From the NCBI RefSeq assembly GCF_029714205.1, contig NZ_CP121648.1:5023501-5087500 (forward strand): a stretch of 64,000 bases of DNA, written 5' to 3'. Origin of the DNA: Methylobacterium sp. CB376. GTDB lineage: Bacteria; Pseudomonadota; Alphaproteobacteria; Rhizobiales; Beijerinckiaceae. Shown here piece after piece: positions 1 to 9,745 of the stretch. A model generated the notes under the pieces. That model saw only the letters and a list, made by a program, of their open reading frames with translations. It did not search any database and was not told where the DNA came from. The position numbers were made by a program, and so were the translations under genes. Every line of letters begins with the position of its first letter. The first letter of the stretch is position 1.

Positions 1-108
1 GGGTCCAGCCGCGTCCTCGCCCCCGTGCGCATCGCGGTGGGCACGACCTTCGGCACGGCGATGGCGGAGGTCACCGCGTGGCGCCTCGACGAGCCGGGTG
101 GCCGCTGA
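1..108 (+). CDS. C-terminal end of an unidentified gene (partial)
   Basis: The first 36 codons of the window form an open frame ending in TGA at 106-108. It runs into the left edge, so the start and most of the protein are missing. The visible 35 residues include VRIAVGTTFGTAMAEVTAW and end in a polar tail. I do not recognise the family. It points towards the DUF1236 gene downstream, separated by about 237 bp. Confidence 0.55.
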   Translation, partial: GSSRVLAPVRIAVGTTFGTAMAEVTAWRLDEPGGR

Positions 109-345
109 TCCCGGCGGCCATCTCCCATGACAGCTGGTTCGGTTCCCGAACCTTCGTGACGTCGTTGGCGTGTATCGCACGTTCGAGATGTCCCGGGCTC
201 GGCCGGCGCCACCCTGTCGGGCTTCCGCGGCCCGCGCGCCGCGGCGGCGACCGCGCGGCCGGGAACCTTTTCGATCCTCCTGCGGTTGCGGGCTGACTTG
301 CGAGCGGCCCGCCCCCGGGCAGGGCCCCGCACAGGAGGACACGCG

Positions 346-1175
346 ATGAACAAGCTCGTTCGTGGAACGCTGACCGCCAGCATCCTGGTCCTCGGTGCCG
401 CAACCGCCTACGCGCAGGGCGGCGCTGGCGGCGGAGGCGGGGCCGGCGGCGCGGGTGGCGGGGCCGGCGTCGGGGCGGGCGGCGGCGCGAGCGGCGGAGG
501 CGCGGGCGGCGGTGTCGGCGGGGCGGGCGGCCCGGGCGGCGGGGCCGGTGCGGGCGGCGCGCGCGGTGCGGCCGGGGACCCGGCGGAGCCGGCGGCGGTG
601 CCGCGGCCCAGGGGGCCGGCGGCGAGCGCGGCGGTGCCGCGGCCGGGGGCGAGCGCGGCACGGCGGGTCAGCCGGGCGGCCGCGCGGCGGAGGGATCGGG
701 CCGAACCGGCGGCGCCGGGGAGGCGGGCACGCAGCGCGCCGGCGAGCGGGCCGGCGAGCGCGGCGAGCGCGACACGACCCGCGGGGCCGAGCGCGGCGGC
801 GACAAGGGTGAGCGGGGCGAGAAGGGTGAGCGCGCGGCGGAGCGCGGCGAGCGCGGCACCGAGCACGGTGCGGGGCGCGGCGAGCGCACCGGGGCCATCG
901 GCGAGGCGCGCGGGGCGGCGTCCCGGCTCGACACCCATCAGCGCACCGAGTTCCGCCAGACCATCGTGAATTCCGGCGTGCGGCCGCTGCGGGATGTCCA
1001 CTTCTCGCTGTCGGTGGGCACGGCGGTGCCGCGCTCGGTCACCCTGCACGCGCTGCCGCCGGCCATCATCTCGCTGGTGCCGGCCTATCGGGGCTTCCGC
1101 TACGTGCTGGTCAACGACGAGATCGTGATCATCGATCCGGACACCTACGAGATCGTCGACGTCATTCCGGCCTGA
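346..1175 (+). pseudogene. Secreted DUF1236 protein with Gly-rich and charged repeat regions, interrupted by a -1 frameshift
   Basis: The gene starts at ATG 346 after an AGGAGG-like site and encodes a clear Sec signal peptide (MNKLVRGTLTASILVLG, ending in AYAQ). A glycine/alanine-rich stretch follows. At about 574-577 the frame must change to continue: one extra G in the GGGG run would join it to a second frame. That second frame encodes a GER/GEKGE-rich charged region and then a typical DUF1236 C-terminus (EFRQTIVNSGVRPL, then VHFSLSVGTAVP and YVLVNDEIVIIDP), stopping at TGA 1173. The repaired product would be about 276 residues and exported to the periplasm or envelope. DUF1236 proteins of Rhizobiales have no firmly assigned function. 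The break may be a real mutation, phase variation or a homopolymer sequencing error. Confidence 0.75.
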
Positions 1176-1201
1176 TCCCGTCCCGCGTCACGGTCGGCAT
1201 G

Positions 1202-1234
1202 GCCCTTCCCCGCGCCGCGGGGGAGGGCTTTTTT
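1202..1234 (+). terminator. Rho-independent terminator after the DUF1236 gene
   Basis: A 10-bp stem (1202-1211 with 1219-1228, one T-G pair) closes a 7-nt loop and is followed directly by six T residues (1229-1234). It lies 27 bp after the DUF1236 stop. The T tract lies on the plus strand only, so it serves that gene and not the convergent nadC. Confidence 0.85.
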
Positions 1235-1269
1235 CTGCACGCCGCGGCGATGGAGCGATCCGTCCCTGG

Positions 1270-2133
1270 TCACGCCACGTCGAGGCCGAGATCGATGATC
1301 GCCGCGCTGTGGGTGATCCAGCCGGCGGAGATCAGGTCGACGCCCGAGGCCGCCACCGCGCCCACCGTCTCGCGGGTGATCCGCCCGGAGGCCTCGCTGA
1401 TCGCGCGGCCGTCGATCATCGCGACGGCGCGGCGCAGCGCGTCCGGCGCCATGTTGTCGAGGAGCACCGCGTCGGCCCCCTCCGCCAGCGCCTCCTCGAG
1501 CTGGGCCAGGGTGTCCACCTCCACCTCGATCTTGACGAGGTGACCGGTACCGGCCCGGGCGCGGCGGATCGCCGGCCCGACGCCGCCCGCCACCGCCACG
1601 TGGTTGTCCTTGATCAGCACCGCGTCGTCGAGGCCGAAACGGTGGTTCGACCCGCCGCCCGCCCGCACCGCGCGCTTCTCCAGGGCCCGCAGGCCCGGCG
1701 TCGTCTTGCGGGTGCAGACGATGCGGGCGGGGCCGTGCGCCCGGGCTGCCTCGACCAGCGAGGCCGTGGCGGTGGCGACCCCCGACAGCCGGCAGAGCAG
1801 GTTGAGCGCCACCCGCTCCGCCGACAGGATCGCCCGGGCCGGGCCGGAGAGGTGCATCACCGTCTCCCCCGGCGCGACCTGGCTGCCGTCCGGCCGCGCG
1901 ATCGACACGGCCACCTCGGGATCGAGGAGCGCGAAGGCGAGCGCCGCCGCGTCGGTCCCGGCGACCACGCCCGCCTCGCGGGCCGCGATCACCCCCGAGA
2001 AGCGGGCCTGGGCGGGCACGATGCTGTCGGTGGTGAGGTCGCCCGCTCGGCCGAGATCCTCCAAGAGCGCGGCCCGGACGACGGGCTCGACCAGGAGGCG
2101 CGGCAGGGGCGGGAGCGAAAGGGCGTCGGTCAT
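1270..2133 (-). CDS. nadC: Nicotinate-nucleotide pyrophosphorylase (quinolinate phosphoribosyltransferase)
   Basis: This 287-residue protein has the normal length for NadC. The enzyme joins quinolinate and PRPP with loss of CO2 to give nicotinate mononucleotide, the third step of de novo NAD synthesis in the cytoplasm. Diagnostic motifs are TRKTTPGLR (141-149), GGGSNHRFGL (159-168) and LIKDNH (174-179), plus EASG near residue 250 in the C-terminal barrel. Its ATG overlaps the nadB stop (ATGA at 2130-2133), which implies translational coupling. It is the last gene of nadA-nadB-nadC and so shares the candidate NadQ operators before nadA. Confidence 0.96.
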   Translation of the reverse strand: MTDALSLPPLPRLLVEPVVRAALLEDLGRAGDLTTDSIVPAQARFSGVIAAREAGVVAGTDAAALAFALLDPEVAVSIARPDGSQVAPGETVMHLSGPARAILSAERVALNLLCRLSGVATATASLVEAARAHGPARIVCTRKTTPGLRALEKRAVRAGGGSNHRFGLDDAVLIKDNHVAVAGGVGPAIRRARAGTGHLVKIEVEVDTLAQLEEALAEGADAVLLDNMAPDALRRAVAMIDGRAISEASGRITRETVGAVAASGVDLISAGWITHSAAIIDLGLDVA

Positions 2134-3632
2134 CGGACCTCCTCGACGGCGAGGGTTTCGGCGAGGCGGCGCGCCTCGCCCAGGGTGATGTCGGCGTGGC
2201 GCGGTGCCTCCTGCGCCGGGTGGTCCGCCCGCCAGTGGGCGCCGCGGCTCTCGCGCCGCCGCAGGGCGGCCGCGGCGACGAGGAGCGCCACGCTCGCCCC
2301 GGGCGCCCCGGCGGCGTCGAGGGCGGCGAGCCGCGCCAGCGCCCGGCCGAGGCCCGGAGCGTCGCGCACCACCCCGACCGCCCCGGCCATCAGGTCGCGG
2401 ATCTCGGCGCAGGTCCCCCGGCCGGGCGCCGCTCCCGCAACGGGCTCAAGCGCGGTGCGCCCGGCCGCCTCGCTCCCGCGGAGATCCGCCGCGATCCAAT
2501 CCGCGAAGGCGAGCGCTTCGAGCAGCGAGTTGCTGGCGAGGCGGTTCGCCCCGTGCAGGCCCGTGCAGGCAACCTCGCCGCAGGCCCACAGGCCGGGCAG
2601 CGAGGCGCGCCCGCGCGCGTCCACCCGGATCCCGCCCATGTGGTAGTGGGCCGCCGGGCGGACCGGGATCGGCGTCGAGGCCGGGTCGATCCCGGCGGCG
2701 CGGCAGAGCGCCGCCACGGTCGGGAAGCGGCGGGCGACCTCGGTGCCGCGCGCGTCCAGGAAGACGCGCTCTCCCCGCGAGGTGCGGGCGAAGATCGCCC
2801 GGGCGACGACGTCGCGGGGCGCGAGGTCCCCGCCCGCGATCCCCGCCATGACCCGCGCGCCCGCCCCGTCGACCAGCACCGCCCCCTCGCCGCGCAGGGC
2901 CTCGGTGGCGAGCGGCAGCGGGCCCCCGCCCGACACCGCGATCGCCGTCGGGTGGAACTGCACGAATTCCACGTCGCGCAGGATCGCGCCGGCCCGCGCC
3001 GCGAGGGCGATCCCCTCGCCGAAAGCCCCTTGCGGGTTGGTGGTGTCCCGGTAGAGCGCCCCGATCCCGCCGGTGGCGAGCACGACGGCGCGGGCCCCGA
3101 GGTCGACGGCCCGCCCGTCCCGGACCGCGCGCAGGCCCGCCACGCGGCCCCCTGCGTCGCGGCGCAACGCGGCCGCGCTCGCGACCACGACGTCGATCGC
3201 CGGGGAGGCCGCGACCGCCCGCTGCAGGGCGCGCAGCACGGCGAGCCCGGTCGCGTCCCCGCCCGCCTTGACGATCCGCCGCCGCCCGTGCGCGGCTTCG
3301 AGGCCGAGCGCGAGCGCGCCGCCCCGGCCGCGGTCGAAGCCGACGCCCAGCGTGGCGAGCCAGCCGACCAGGGCCGGCCCCGCCGCGGCGACGCGCTGCG
3401 CCACCTCCTGCTCGCTCAGGCCCGCCCCGGCCGCCAGCGTATCGGCGGCGTGGAGCGCGGGCGCGTCGTCCGCACCGAGCGCGGCCGCGATGCCGCCCTG
3501 CGCCCAGGCGGTCGCCGTGCCCTCGCCCAGCGGCGCGGCGGTGATCAGCGTCACCGGCAGCGGCGCCAGCCGCAGGGCCGTGGCGAGGCCGGCGATGCCG
3601 GCCCCCACCACCGCGACGCGGTCCCGGCTCAC
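2130..3632 (-). CDS. nadB: L-aspartate oxidase
   Basis: This FAD enzyme of 500 residues oxidises L-aspartate to iminoaspartate, the substrate passed to NadA. The N-terminus has the Rossmann FAD motif GAGIAGL (10-16) and TAWAQGG (41-47). The fumarate-reductase-like core has FQFHPTA (224-230) and HYHMGG (329-334), followed by the conserved [14 protein letters not shown] segment (352-365). The open frame extends far upstream, but the start is set at GTG 3632 because it overlaps the nadA stop as GTGA and places the FAD motif at the right distance. It overlaps nadC by 4 nt. Confidence 0.96.
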   Translation of the reverse strand: MSRDRVAVVGAGIAGLATALRLAPLPVTLITAAPLGEGTATAWAQGGIAAALGADDAPALHAADTLAAGAGLSEQEVAQRVAAAGPALVGWLATLGVGFDRGRGGALALGLEAAHGRRRIVKAGGDATGLAVLRALQRAVAASPAIDVVVASAAALRRDAGGRVAGLRAVRDGRAVDLGARAVVLATGGIGALYRDTTNPQGAFGEGIALAARAGAILRDVEFVQFHPTAIAVSGGGPLPLATEALRGEGAVLVDGAGARVMAGIAGGDLAPRDVVARAIFARTSRGERVFLDARGTEVARRFPTVAALCRAAGIDPASTPIPVRPAAHYHMGGIRVDARGRASLPGLWACGEVACTGLHGANRLASNSLLEALAFADWIAADLRGSEAAGRTALEPVAGAAPGRGTCAEIRDLMAGAVGVVRDAPGLGRALARLAALDAAGAPGASVALLVAAAALRRRESRGAHWRADHPAQEAPRHADITLGEARRLAETLAVEEVR

Positions 3633-4630
3633 GGCCGCACCGCCAGCATGCGCTCGACGGCCCGGCGGGCGGGGGCGATCAGGTCCGCCGGCACCGTGAC
3701 CTCGTGCGTCAGGGTCTCCAGGGCCCGCCGGATCTTGCGCAGGGTGATCCGCTTCATGTGCGGGCAGAGGTTGCACGGCTTGACGAACCGGATGTCCGGG
3801 TTCCGGGCCGCGAGGTTGTCGGCCATGGAGCACTCGGTGATCATCGCCACGGAGGCGGGCCGGCGCTGCTCGACGTAATGCTGCATGGCCGCGGTCGAGC
3901 CGGCGAAATCCGCCTCCGCCACCACCGCGGGCGGGCATTCCGGGTGGGCCAGCACCGTCACGCCCGGATAGGCCTCGCGCAGCTCGCGGATCTCGGCGGG
4001 GCCGAAGCGCTCGTGCACCTCGCAATGGCCGGCCCAGGACAGGATCTCGATGCCGGGCAGCTCGGCCTGCACGTTGCGGGCGAGGTACTCGTCCGGGATC
4101 AGCAGCACCCGGCTCGCGCCGAGGGACTCCACCACCGCCCTCGCATTGCCCGAGGTGCAGCAGAGGTCCGATTCCGCCTTTACGGAAGCGGAGGTGTTCA
4201 CGTAGGTCACGATCGGCACGCCCGGGTAGCGCCGGCGCAGGGCCCGCACGTCCGCGGGCGTGATCGAGTCCGCGAGCGAGCAGCCCGCGGCCGCGTCCGG
4301 GATCAGGACGGTCCTGTCAGGGTTCAGGAGCTTGGCGGTCTCGGCCATGAAGTGGACCCCCGCCAGGACGATCACCTGCGCGTCGGTACGGGCGGCCTCG
4401 CGGGCGAGGGCGAGGCTGTCGCCGACGATGTCCGCCACGGTGTGGAAGATCTCGGGCGCCTGATAATTGTGGGCGAGCACCACCGCGTTGCGGGCGCGCT
4501 TGAGCGCCTGGATCGCCGCCACCTCCTCCGCCAGCGCCGGCCACTCCATCGCCGGCACGTGGCCGCTCACCCGCGCGTAGAGGTCGGGCAGGGGCAGCGT
4601 CGCCCCTGATGCACGCACCGTCGCCACCAT
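3629..4630 (-). CDS. nadA: Quinolinate synthase
   Basis: NadA condenses iminoaspartate with dihydroxyacetone phosphate to quinolinate using a [4Fe-4S] cluster. The protein has 333 residues, a normal length. By comparison with characterised NadA the cluster ligands should be C117 (AAGCSLAD), C204 (GHCEVHERF) and C289 (within CNLCPHM). Other family motifs are AHNYQ (53-57) and TYVNTSA. The ATG at 4630 is the first good start after the two palindromes upstream. It is the first gene of the nadABC unit and lies 118 bp downstream of nadQ on the same strand. Confidence 0.96.
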   Translation of the reverse strand: MVATVRASGATLPLPDLYARVSGHVPAMEWPALAEEVAAIQALKRARNAVVLAHNYQAPEIFHTVADIVGDSLALAREAARTDAQVIVLAGVHFMAETAKLLNPDRTVLIPDAAAGCSLADSITPADVRALRRRYPGVPIVTYVNTSASVKAESDLCCTSGNARAVVESLGASRVLLIPDEYLARNVQAELPGIEILSWAGHCEVHERFGPAEIRELREAYPGVTVLAHPECPPAVVAEADFAGSTAAMQHYVEQRRPASVAMITECSMADNLAARNPDIRFVKPCNLCPHMKRITLRKIRRALETLTHEVTVPADLIAPARRAVERMLAVRP

Positions 4631-4646
4631 GGCTCCCTCCGGGTTT

Positions 4647-4661
4647 TGCTCAAGATGAGCA
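4647..4661. promoter_or_regulatory. Candidate NadQ operator, proximal
   Basis: A perfect inverted repeat, TGCTCA and TGAGCA separated by AGA, lies 17 bp before the nadA start. It sits in the only space between nadQ and nadABC. NadQ regulators of alphaproteobacteria are known to control nadABC. That this sequence is the binding site is inferred from position, symmetry and the second copy at 4705-4721. Confidence 0.7.
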
Positions 4662-4704
4662 TTTATTCCGCGAGCCTAGACCCGGTTTCGGCGCCTGTCC
4701 AGAT

Positions 4705-4721
4705 ATGCTTCGAATGAGCAT
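4705..4721. promoter_or_regulatory. Candidate NadQ operator, distal
   Basis: An imperfect copy of the proximal palindrome: ATGCT and TGAGCAT flank a centre at 4713, with two mismatched pairs inside. The right half-site TGAGCA is identical to that of the proximal copy, and the centres are 59 bp apart. It lies between the nadQ stop and nadA. Confidence 0.6.
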
Positions 4722-4748
4722 AAGGGCGCGGGCGCGCCCCGCCTCGGA

Positions 4749-5702
4749 TCAGCCGCGCCGGCCGGGGGGCAGGCGCAGGCCGGGGGCCGGGCGCTCCAGC
4801 AGCACCTCGCGGCGGAAGCGCATCAGCCGCGCCGGGCGGCCGCCGGTCTCGCCGCTGATCGCGTCGGTCTCCTCGACGAGCCCCTGCTGGGCCACCAGGC
4901 GGCGGAAATTCTGCTTGTGCAGCCGCACCCCGGCGAGCGCCTCGACCGCGCGCTGCAGCTGGCCGAGGGTGAAGGTCGGGGGCATGAGTTCGAACACGAC
5001 CGGCCGGTACTTGATCTTGCCGCGCAGGCGCCCGAGGGCGGTGGCCAGCATGCGCCGGTGATCCAGGGCCATGGGCTGCCCGGCCAGGGTCTCCGCGGCC
5101 CCCGCCTCCGGGACGAGGCCGGCCTCGAACAGCAATTCGTAGCGTTCCAGCACCCGCTCCTCGTTCCAGCCGGCCTCGGCGCTGCCGAAGGCGAGACCGA
5201 TCCGGTCGTGGCGGCGGGTGCGGGCGCCCGCCTCCGGGGCGGCCTCGGCCCAGGCGGCGAGCCGGGCGCCCAGCGCGTCGAGCAGGGCGGGCCGGCCGCC
5301 GCGCCAATCCTCGTAGGGGAAGTACCGGTACCAGCTCTGCCACGCGGAATCGGCCGCCGGCTTGGCCTCGCGCACCAGGGCCAGGTAGGCGACCGAGAGG
5401 GCGTGCGGGCCGCCCCCGCCGGGCCGGCGGTCGCGGTCGCCGAACGTGTAGAGCTGCTCAACGTAGCCGAGCGTCTGTCCGGTCTTGCGCTCGACCCAAG
5501 CGCGCAGACCCCGCTCCAGCGTCGGGTGGGCCGGCTCCAGGGGGCCGGAGGGCAGGCCCTCGCCGCGGCCCGGCGGCTGGCCGGCGACCGGCACGGTGAG
5601 GACCCGCGGCTCCTCCCGGCTCGCCGCCAGGATCACGGCGGCGAGCCCGACCGTGAGGGCCGCCGCCTCGGGATCCCGCACGACCCGCACCACCTCGTCC
5701 AT
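4749..5702 (-). CDS. nadQ: NadQ-type transcriptional regulator (Nudix-like domain plus winged helix)
   Basis: The 317-residue product has the layout of NrtR/NadQ regulators: a degenerate Nudix-like N-terminal domain (residues about 1-200, with GYVEQLYTFGD and SVAYLALV) and a C-terminal winged-helix part (TLGQLQRAVEALAG, LHKQNFRRLV). NadQ represses de novo NAD synthesis genes in several Rhizobiales; here it lies directly upstream of nadABC on the same strand. The open frame extends upstream to 5864, but that part is repeat-derived sequence. ATG 5702, with GGGAG about 6 nt before it, gives the normal protein. Assignment rests on family layout and context, so paralogous Nudix regulators remain possible. 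Confidence 0.85.
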   Translation of the reverse strand: MDEVVRVVRDPEAAALTVGLAAVILAASREEPRVLTVPVAGQPPGRGEGLPSGPLEPAHPTLERGLRAWVERKTGQTLGYVEQLYTFGDRDRRPGGGGPHALSVAYLALVREAKPAADSAWQSWYRYFPYEDWRGGRPALLDALGARLAAWAEAAPEAGARTRRHDRIGLAFGSAEAGWNEERVLERYELLFEAGLVPEAGAAETLAGQPMALDHRRMLATALGRLRGKIKYRPVVFELMPPTFTLGQLQRAVEALAGVRLHKQNFRRLVAQQGLVEETDAISGETGGRPARLMRFRREVLLERPAPGLRLPPGRRG

Positions 5703-5827
5703 CCCGTCTCCCACGCGCCGGGGAGCCCTTACCACGGCGGCGGGCCGCGCCTCCACGGCCCGGGCGGGCGAATGAACCGCTTTTTCTCCAGAGACTTGCC
5801 CTGCGGACCGGCGTCCCGCCCGCGGCC

Positions 5828-5936
5828 GGCGCGTCATCCGGCATCCGGTTGATGGCTTCGTCATCTCCGATTTCGGCCATGCGGATGTCGGCGTCGCTCA
5901 GGCGCCGCGCTCAGGCGCCGCGCTTAGGCGCCGCGC
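5828..5936 (-). repeat. Dispersed repeat family A copy plus 13-nt tandem repeat
   Basis: On the minus strand 5828-5903 closely matches the repeat at about 25101-25190 (shared core GAGCGAMGCCGACATCCGCAT, with M standing for A or C at one position). Next to it, 5898-5936 holds three copies of a 13-nt unit (CTCAGGCGCCGCG). It lies between the acyltransferase and nadQ and creates a false N-terminal extension of nadQ. Confidence 0.75.
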
Positions 5937-5979
5937 AGGCGCGTGAGCCGGGAGCCGCTTCGATCGAGCCGATCCCGTA

Positions 5980-7197
<1,218 letters not shown>

Positions 7198-7303
7198 CGC
7201 CCCGGACCTAGAGCCGGCGGCCGAGCTGGGCAAGGCGCCGCGACGCCGCGGAGCCGCCGCGCCGCCCGCGCGTTCCCTCCCGGCGAACCGGAGGTCCCTC
7301 ACC

Positions 7304-7609
7304 GTGAACCCGATGGCCGAAGCCTGGGATGCCCGCATCGACCGCGCGACGGAGCGGCTGCCCGCCCGCGCGCGGCGGACGATCACGTGGCTCAGGGCCC
7401 CGGCCCGGCGCTGGATCCGCATCCCGGCGGCCCTGCTCCTGATGCTGGGCGGGCTGCTCTCGATCCTGCCGGTGCTCGGCCTGTGGATGCTGCCCCTCGG
7501 CCTCGCCCTGCTGAGCGAGGACCTGCCGGTCATGAAGGCGCCGCTGGAGCGCGCGGCCCGCTGGATCGAGCGGGCGTGGCGCCGGGGTTTCCCCAACCGG
7601 AGAGCGTGA
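7304..7609 (+). CDS. Small membrane protein with PGPGW-like hairpin
   Basis: A 101-residue protein with an amphipathic basic N-terminus and a hydrophobic hairpin (IPAALLLMLGGLLSILPVLG, then WMLPLGLALL) followed by a basic tail. The pattern is that of small putative transmembrane PGPGW-type proteins of unknown function. The GTG at 7304 is preferred over ATG 7313 because GGAGG (7290-7294) is 9 nt before it. It is divergent from the acyltransferase. Confidence 0.75.
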   Translation: MNPMAEAWDARIDRATERLPARARRTITWLRAPARRWIRIPAALLLMLGGLLSILPVLGLWMLPLGLALLSEDLPVMKAPLERAARWIERAWRRGFPNRRA

Positions 7610-7756
7610 CGCTTGCGCCACGCACCCGCCCCAAGTTGCGGAGCGCCGCCGCGGACAGCCATCGTTCAGACTTGATCCATCATCATGTGACGATCCTCAC
7701 AGAACGAGGGGTCGGTTTGCCGGATGCTGGCGCCACGTTCGAAAGCGGATCGAGTC

Positions 7757-7993
7757 ATGACCCACCTGTATTTTCACTGTGGTCGCGCCGGCGAGCTGCT
7801 CCTCGACTACCGCGGGGCTGACGTGAGCGACCTGAGCGAAGCCCGTGACCGTGCCTTGGCGGTCGCCCGCTCGATGATGGAGACGGCCTACGGGCACGAG
7901 GATTTCTCGGATTGGTTCGTCTGCGTCGGCGACGAGGAGGACGAGGAGCTGCTGCGCATCCCGTTCACCTCGGCCCTGCCGACCTTGCACTGA
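7757..7993 (+). CDS. DUF6894 family protein
   Basis: A 78-residue acidic protein beginning MTHLYFHCGRAGELLLDYRG, the typical opening of DUF6894 proteins, which are common and multi-copy in Methylobacterium and relatives. The function is unknown. No membrane or secretion signal is visible. It has its own 147-bp upstream region. The ATG at 7757 matches the family start; an earlier in-frame ATG at 7724 would add unrelated residues. Confidence 0.8.
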   Translation: MTHLYFHCGRAGELLLDYRGADVSDLSEARDRALAVARSMMETAYGHEDFSDWFVCVGDEEDEELLRIPFTSALPTLH

Positions 7994-8040
7994 GGCGCCT
8001 TTCCCCGTTTCGCGCGCCGCCGGGGCCGGGCGCCCCGGCC

Positions 8041-8262
8041 TCAGAGCGCGTCCGAGAGGCTGACCTCCTGGTCCTGCGTGAGCGCCACCGCGGCCGGCAG
8101 GCCGCGCCATTCCAGCATCAGCATCACGGCGGCGAGCAGCGCCAGCGCGACCGTGACCAGGATCGGCGTGACGGCGCGGGCATGGCCGCGCAGCATGCGC
8201 AGGATCGCGCAGCCCAGCACGAAGCCGAAGGCCGACAGGACGGGAGCGACCTGGATGTGCAT
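8041..8262 (-). CDS. Small two-helix membrane protein, unknown function
   Basis: A 73-residue protein with two predicted transmembrane segments (about residues 4-20 and 31-50) separated by a basic loop. I do not recognise a family. The frame is open upstream to 8478, but ATG 8262 gives a compact start directly before the first hydrophobic segment. It is divergent from the DUF3095 gene and convergent with the DUF6894 gene. Confidence 0.6.
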   Translation of the reverse strand: MHIQVAPVLSAFGFVLGCAILRMLRGHARAVTPILVTVALALLAAVMLMLEWRGLPAAVALTQDQEVSLSDAL

Positions 8263-8476
8263 GCTGAACCCCGCGCGGAGCGTCGGATCGCAGCCTGCCA
8301 GAGGCGCGGCGCGCGCGCATCGGGCATTTGCATGACGCTGCGTCGGATCGGCCGCACGGCACCTCGGCGGAATGCCTCCGCGCCGTCGCCGCGGAGGTGC
8401 CGCGGACAGCCCGGTCCCGGCGACGCTGCGCGCCGGGCCGACCCGTGCTAGACGGCGCCCGAGCGGAGGGCCTGCC

Positions 8477-9658
8477 ATGCGGGCGGAGCGGGCGAGCGGG
8501 GAACCGGAGCGCGACGCGGAGCGGGCCGCGTTCCGCTACGAGGCGATCGCGCCGATCACCGACTTCCAGAACGTCCTCGACGAGGCGGCCTACCGGCCGG
8601 TGCCGGATTCGTGGTGGGTCGCGCTCACGGACGTGGTCGATTCGACGGCCGCCATCGCGGTGGGCCGCTACAAGGCGGTGAATTTCGCGGGCGCGGCCGC
8701 CATCGCGGCCGTGCGCAACGCCCTCGGCGGGCGCGACCTGCCCTTCGTGTTCGGCGGGGACGGGGCGACGCTGCTGCTCGCCCCGGAGGAGGTCGAGGCG
8801 GCCCGCCGGGCGCTCGCCGCCACCGTGGCCTGGGTCGCGGCCGAGCTGGATCTCACCCTGCGCGCCGCCCTGGTGCCGGTCGCGGCGATCCGCGAGGCCG
8901 GGTTCGACCTGCGGGTCGGCCGCTACGCGCCCTCGCCGCACGTCGCCTACGCGATGATGACCGGGGGCGGGCTCGCCTTCGCCGAGCAGGCGCTCAAGGC
9001 GGGGCGCCACGCCGTGCCGCCGGCCGCGGGGGAGCGGCCGGACCTGACCGGCCTCTCCTGCCGCTTCTCGCCGGCCCGGGCGCGCCACGGGCTCATCCTG
9101 TCGGTCCTCGTCGTCGGCCGGCCCGGGGCCGATCCCGCCGCCCTGCGGGCGGTGATCGGCGACGTGCTGCGGATCGTGGCGGCCGCTCCCGCCATGGGGC
9201 GCCCCCTGCCGGACGGGGGACCGCCCCTGCGCTGGCCCCCCGCCGGGCTCGCCCACGAGGTCCGCGCCCGCGCGGGGCCGCGCCTGCTCGGCCGCCTGCG
9301 CCTCGGCCTGCACACCCTGGCGGCCCATCTCCTGTTCCGCTTCCGCATCCCGGTCGGCGGCTTCTCGCCCGACCGCTACCTGCATGAACTCGTCGGCAAC
9401 GCCGATTTCCAGAAATACGACGACGGCCTGCGCATGACGCTCGACTGCGACGAGGCCGTCGCGGCGGCGATCGAGGCGAGGCTCGCCGCCGCGGAGGCGG
9501 CCGGCCTCGTCGTCTTCGGGCTGCACCGCCAGGACGCCGCCCTGACGACCTGCATCACCCCGGTGCCGAGCGCGAGCGACCACGTCCACTTCATCGACGG
9601 CGACGGGGGCGGCTACGCCCGCGCCGCCCAGGCCCTGAAGGCGAAGCTCGCCGCCTGA
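8477..9658 (+). CDS. DUF3095 protein with class III cyclase-like metal motifs
   Basis: The 393-residue soluble protein belongs by its full-length pattern to DUF3095. Two segments resemble the metal-binding motifs of class III nucleotide cyclases: ALTDVVDSTAAI (residues about 50-61) and FVFGGDGATLLL (about 91-102). The usual Asn/Arg transition-state pair is not obvious, so catalysis is uncertain. The C-terminal part (FSPDRYLHELVGNADFQKYDDGLRM) is a strong family signature. GCGGAGG lies before ATG 8477. It sits 87 bp upstream of, and in line with, a patatin phospholipase carrying a cyclic-nucleotide-binding domain, so a signalling link is possible but unproven. Confidence 0.82.
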   Translation: MRAERASGEPERDAERAAFRYEAIAPITDFQNVLDEAAYRPVPDSWWVALTDVVDSTAAIAVGRYKAVNFAGAAAIAAVRNALGGRDLPFVFGGDGATLLLAPEEVEAARRALAATVAWVAAELDLTLRAALVPVAAIREAGFDLRVGRYAPSPHVAYAMMTGGGLAFAEQALKAGRHAVPPAAGERPDLTGLSCRFSPARARHGLILSVLVVGRPGADPAALRAVIGDVLRIVAAAPAMGRPLPDGGPPLRWPPAGLAHEVRARAGPRLLGRLRLGLHTLAAHLLFRFRIPVGGFSPDRYLHELVGNADFQKYDDGLRMTLDCDEAVAAAIEARLAAAEAAGLVVFGLHRQDAALTTCITPVPSASDHVHFIDGDGGGYARAAQALKAKLAA

Positions 9659-9745
9659 GCGGGCCGCCCGATATGTGTCCGGATCGGCGGACGGGACGGC
9701 CCGCGGGCGACGCCTGCGGGCGGAGCCGGGACCGGGGAGGAGCCG

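Noticed and set aside
570..580. Programmed -1 ribosomal frameshifting in the DUF1236 gene
   Set aside because: The GGGG run is not a canonical slippery heptamer and no downstream pseudoknot is evident. A lesion or sequencing error is simpler.
4755..5864. Long N-terminal extension of NadQ (start at 5864)
   Set aside because: The extra 54 residues derive from intergenic repeat sequence, and ATG 5702 has a better ribosome site and fits the family.
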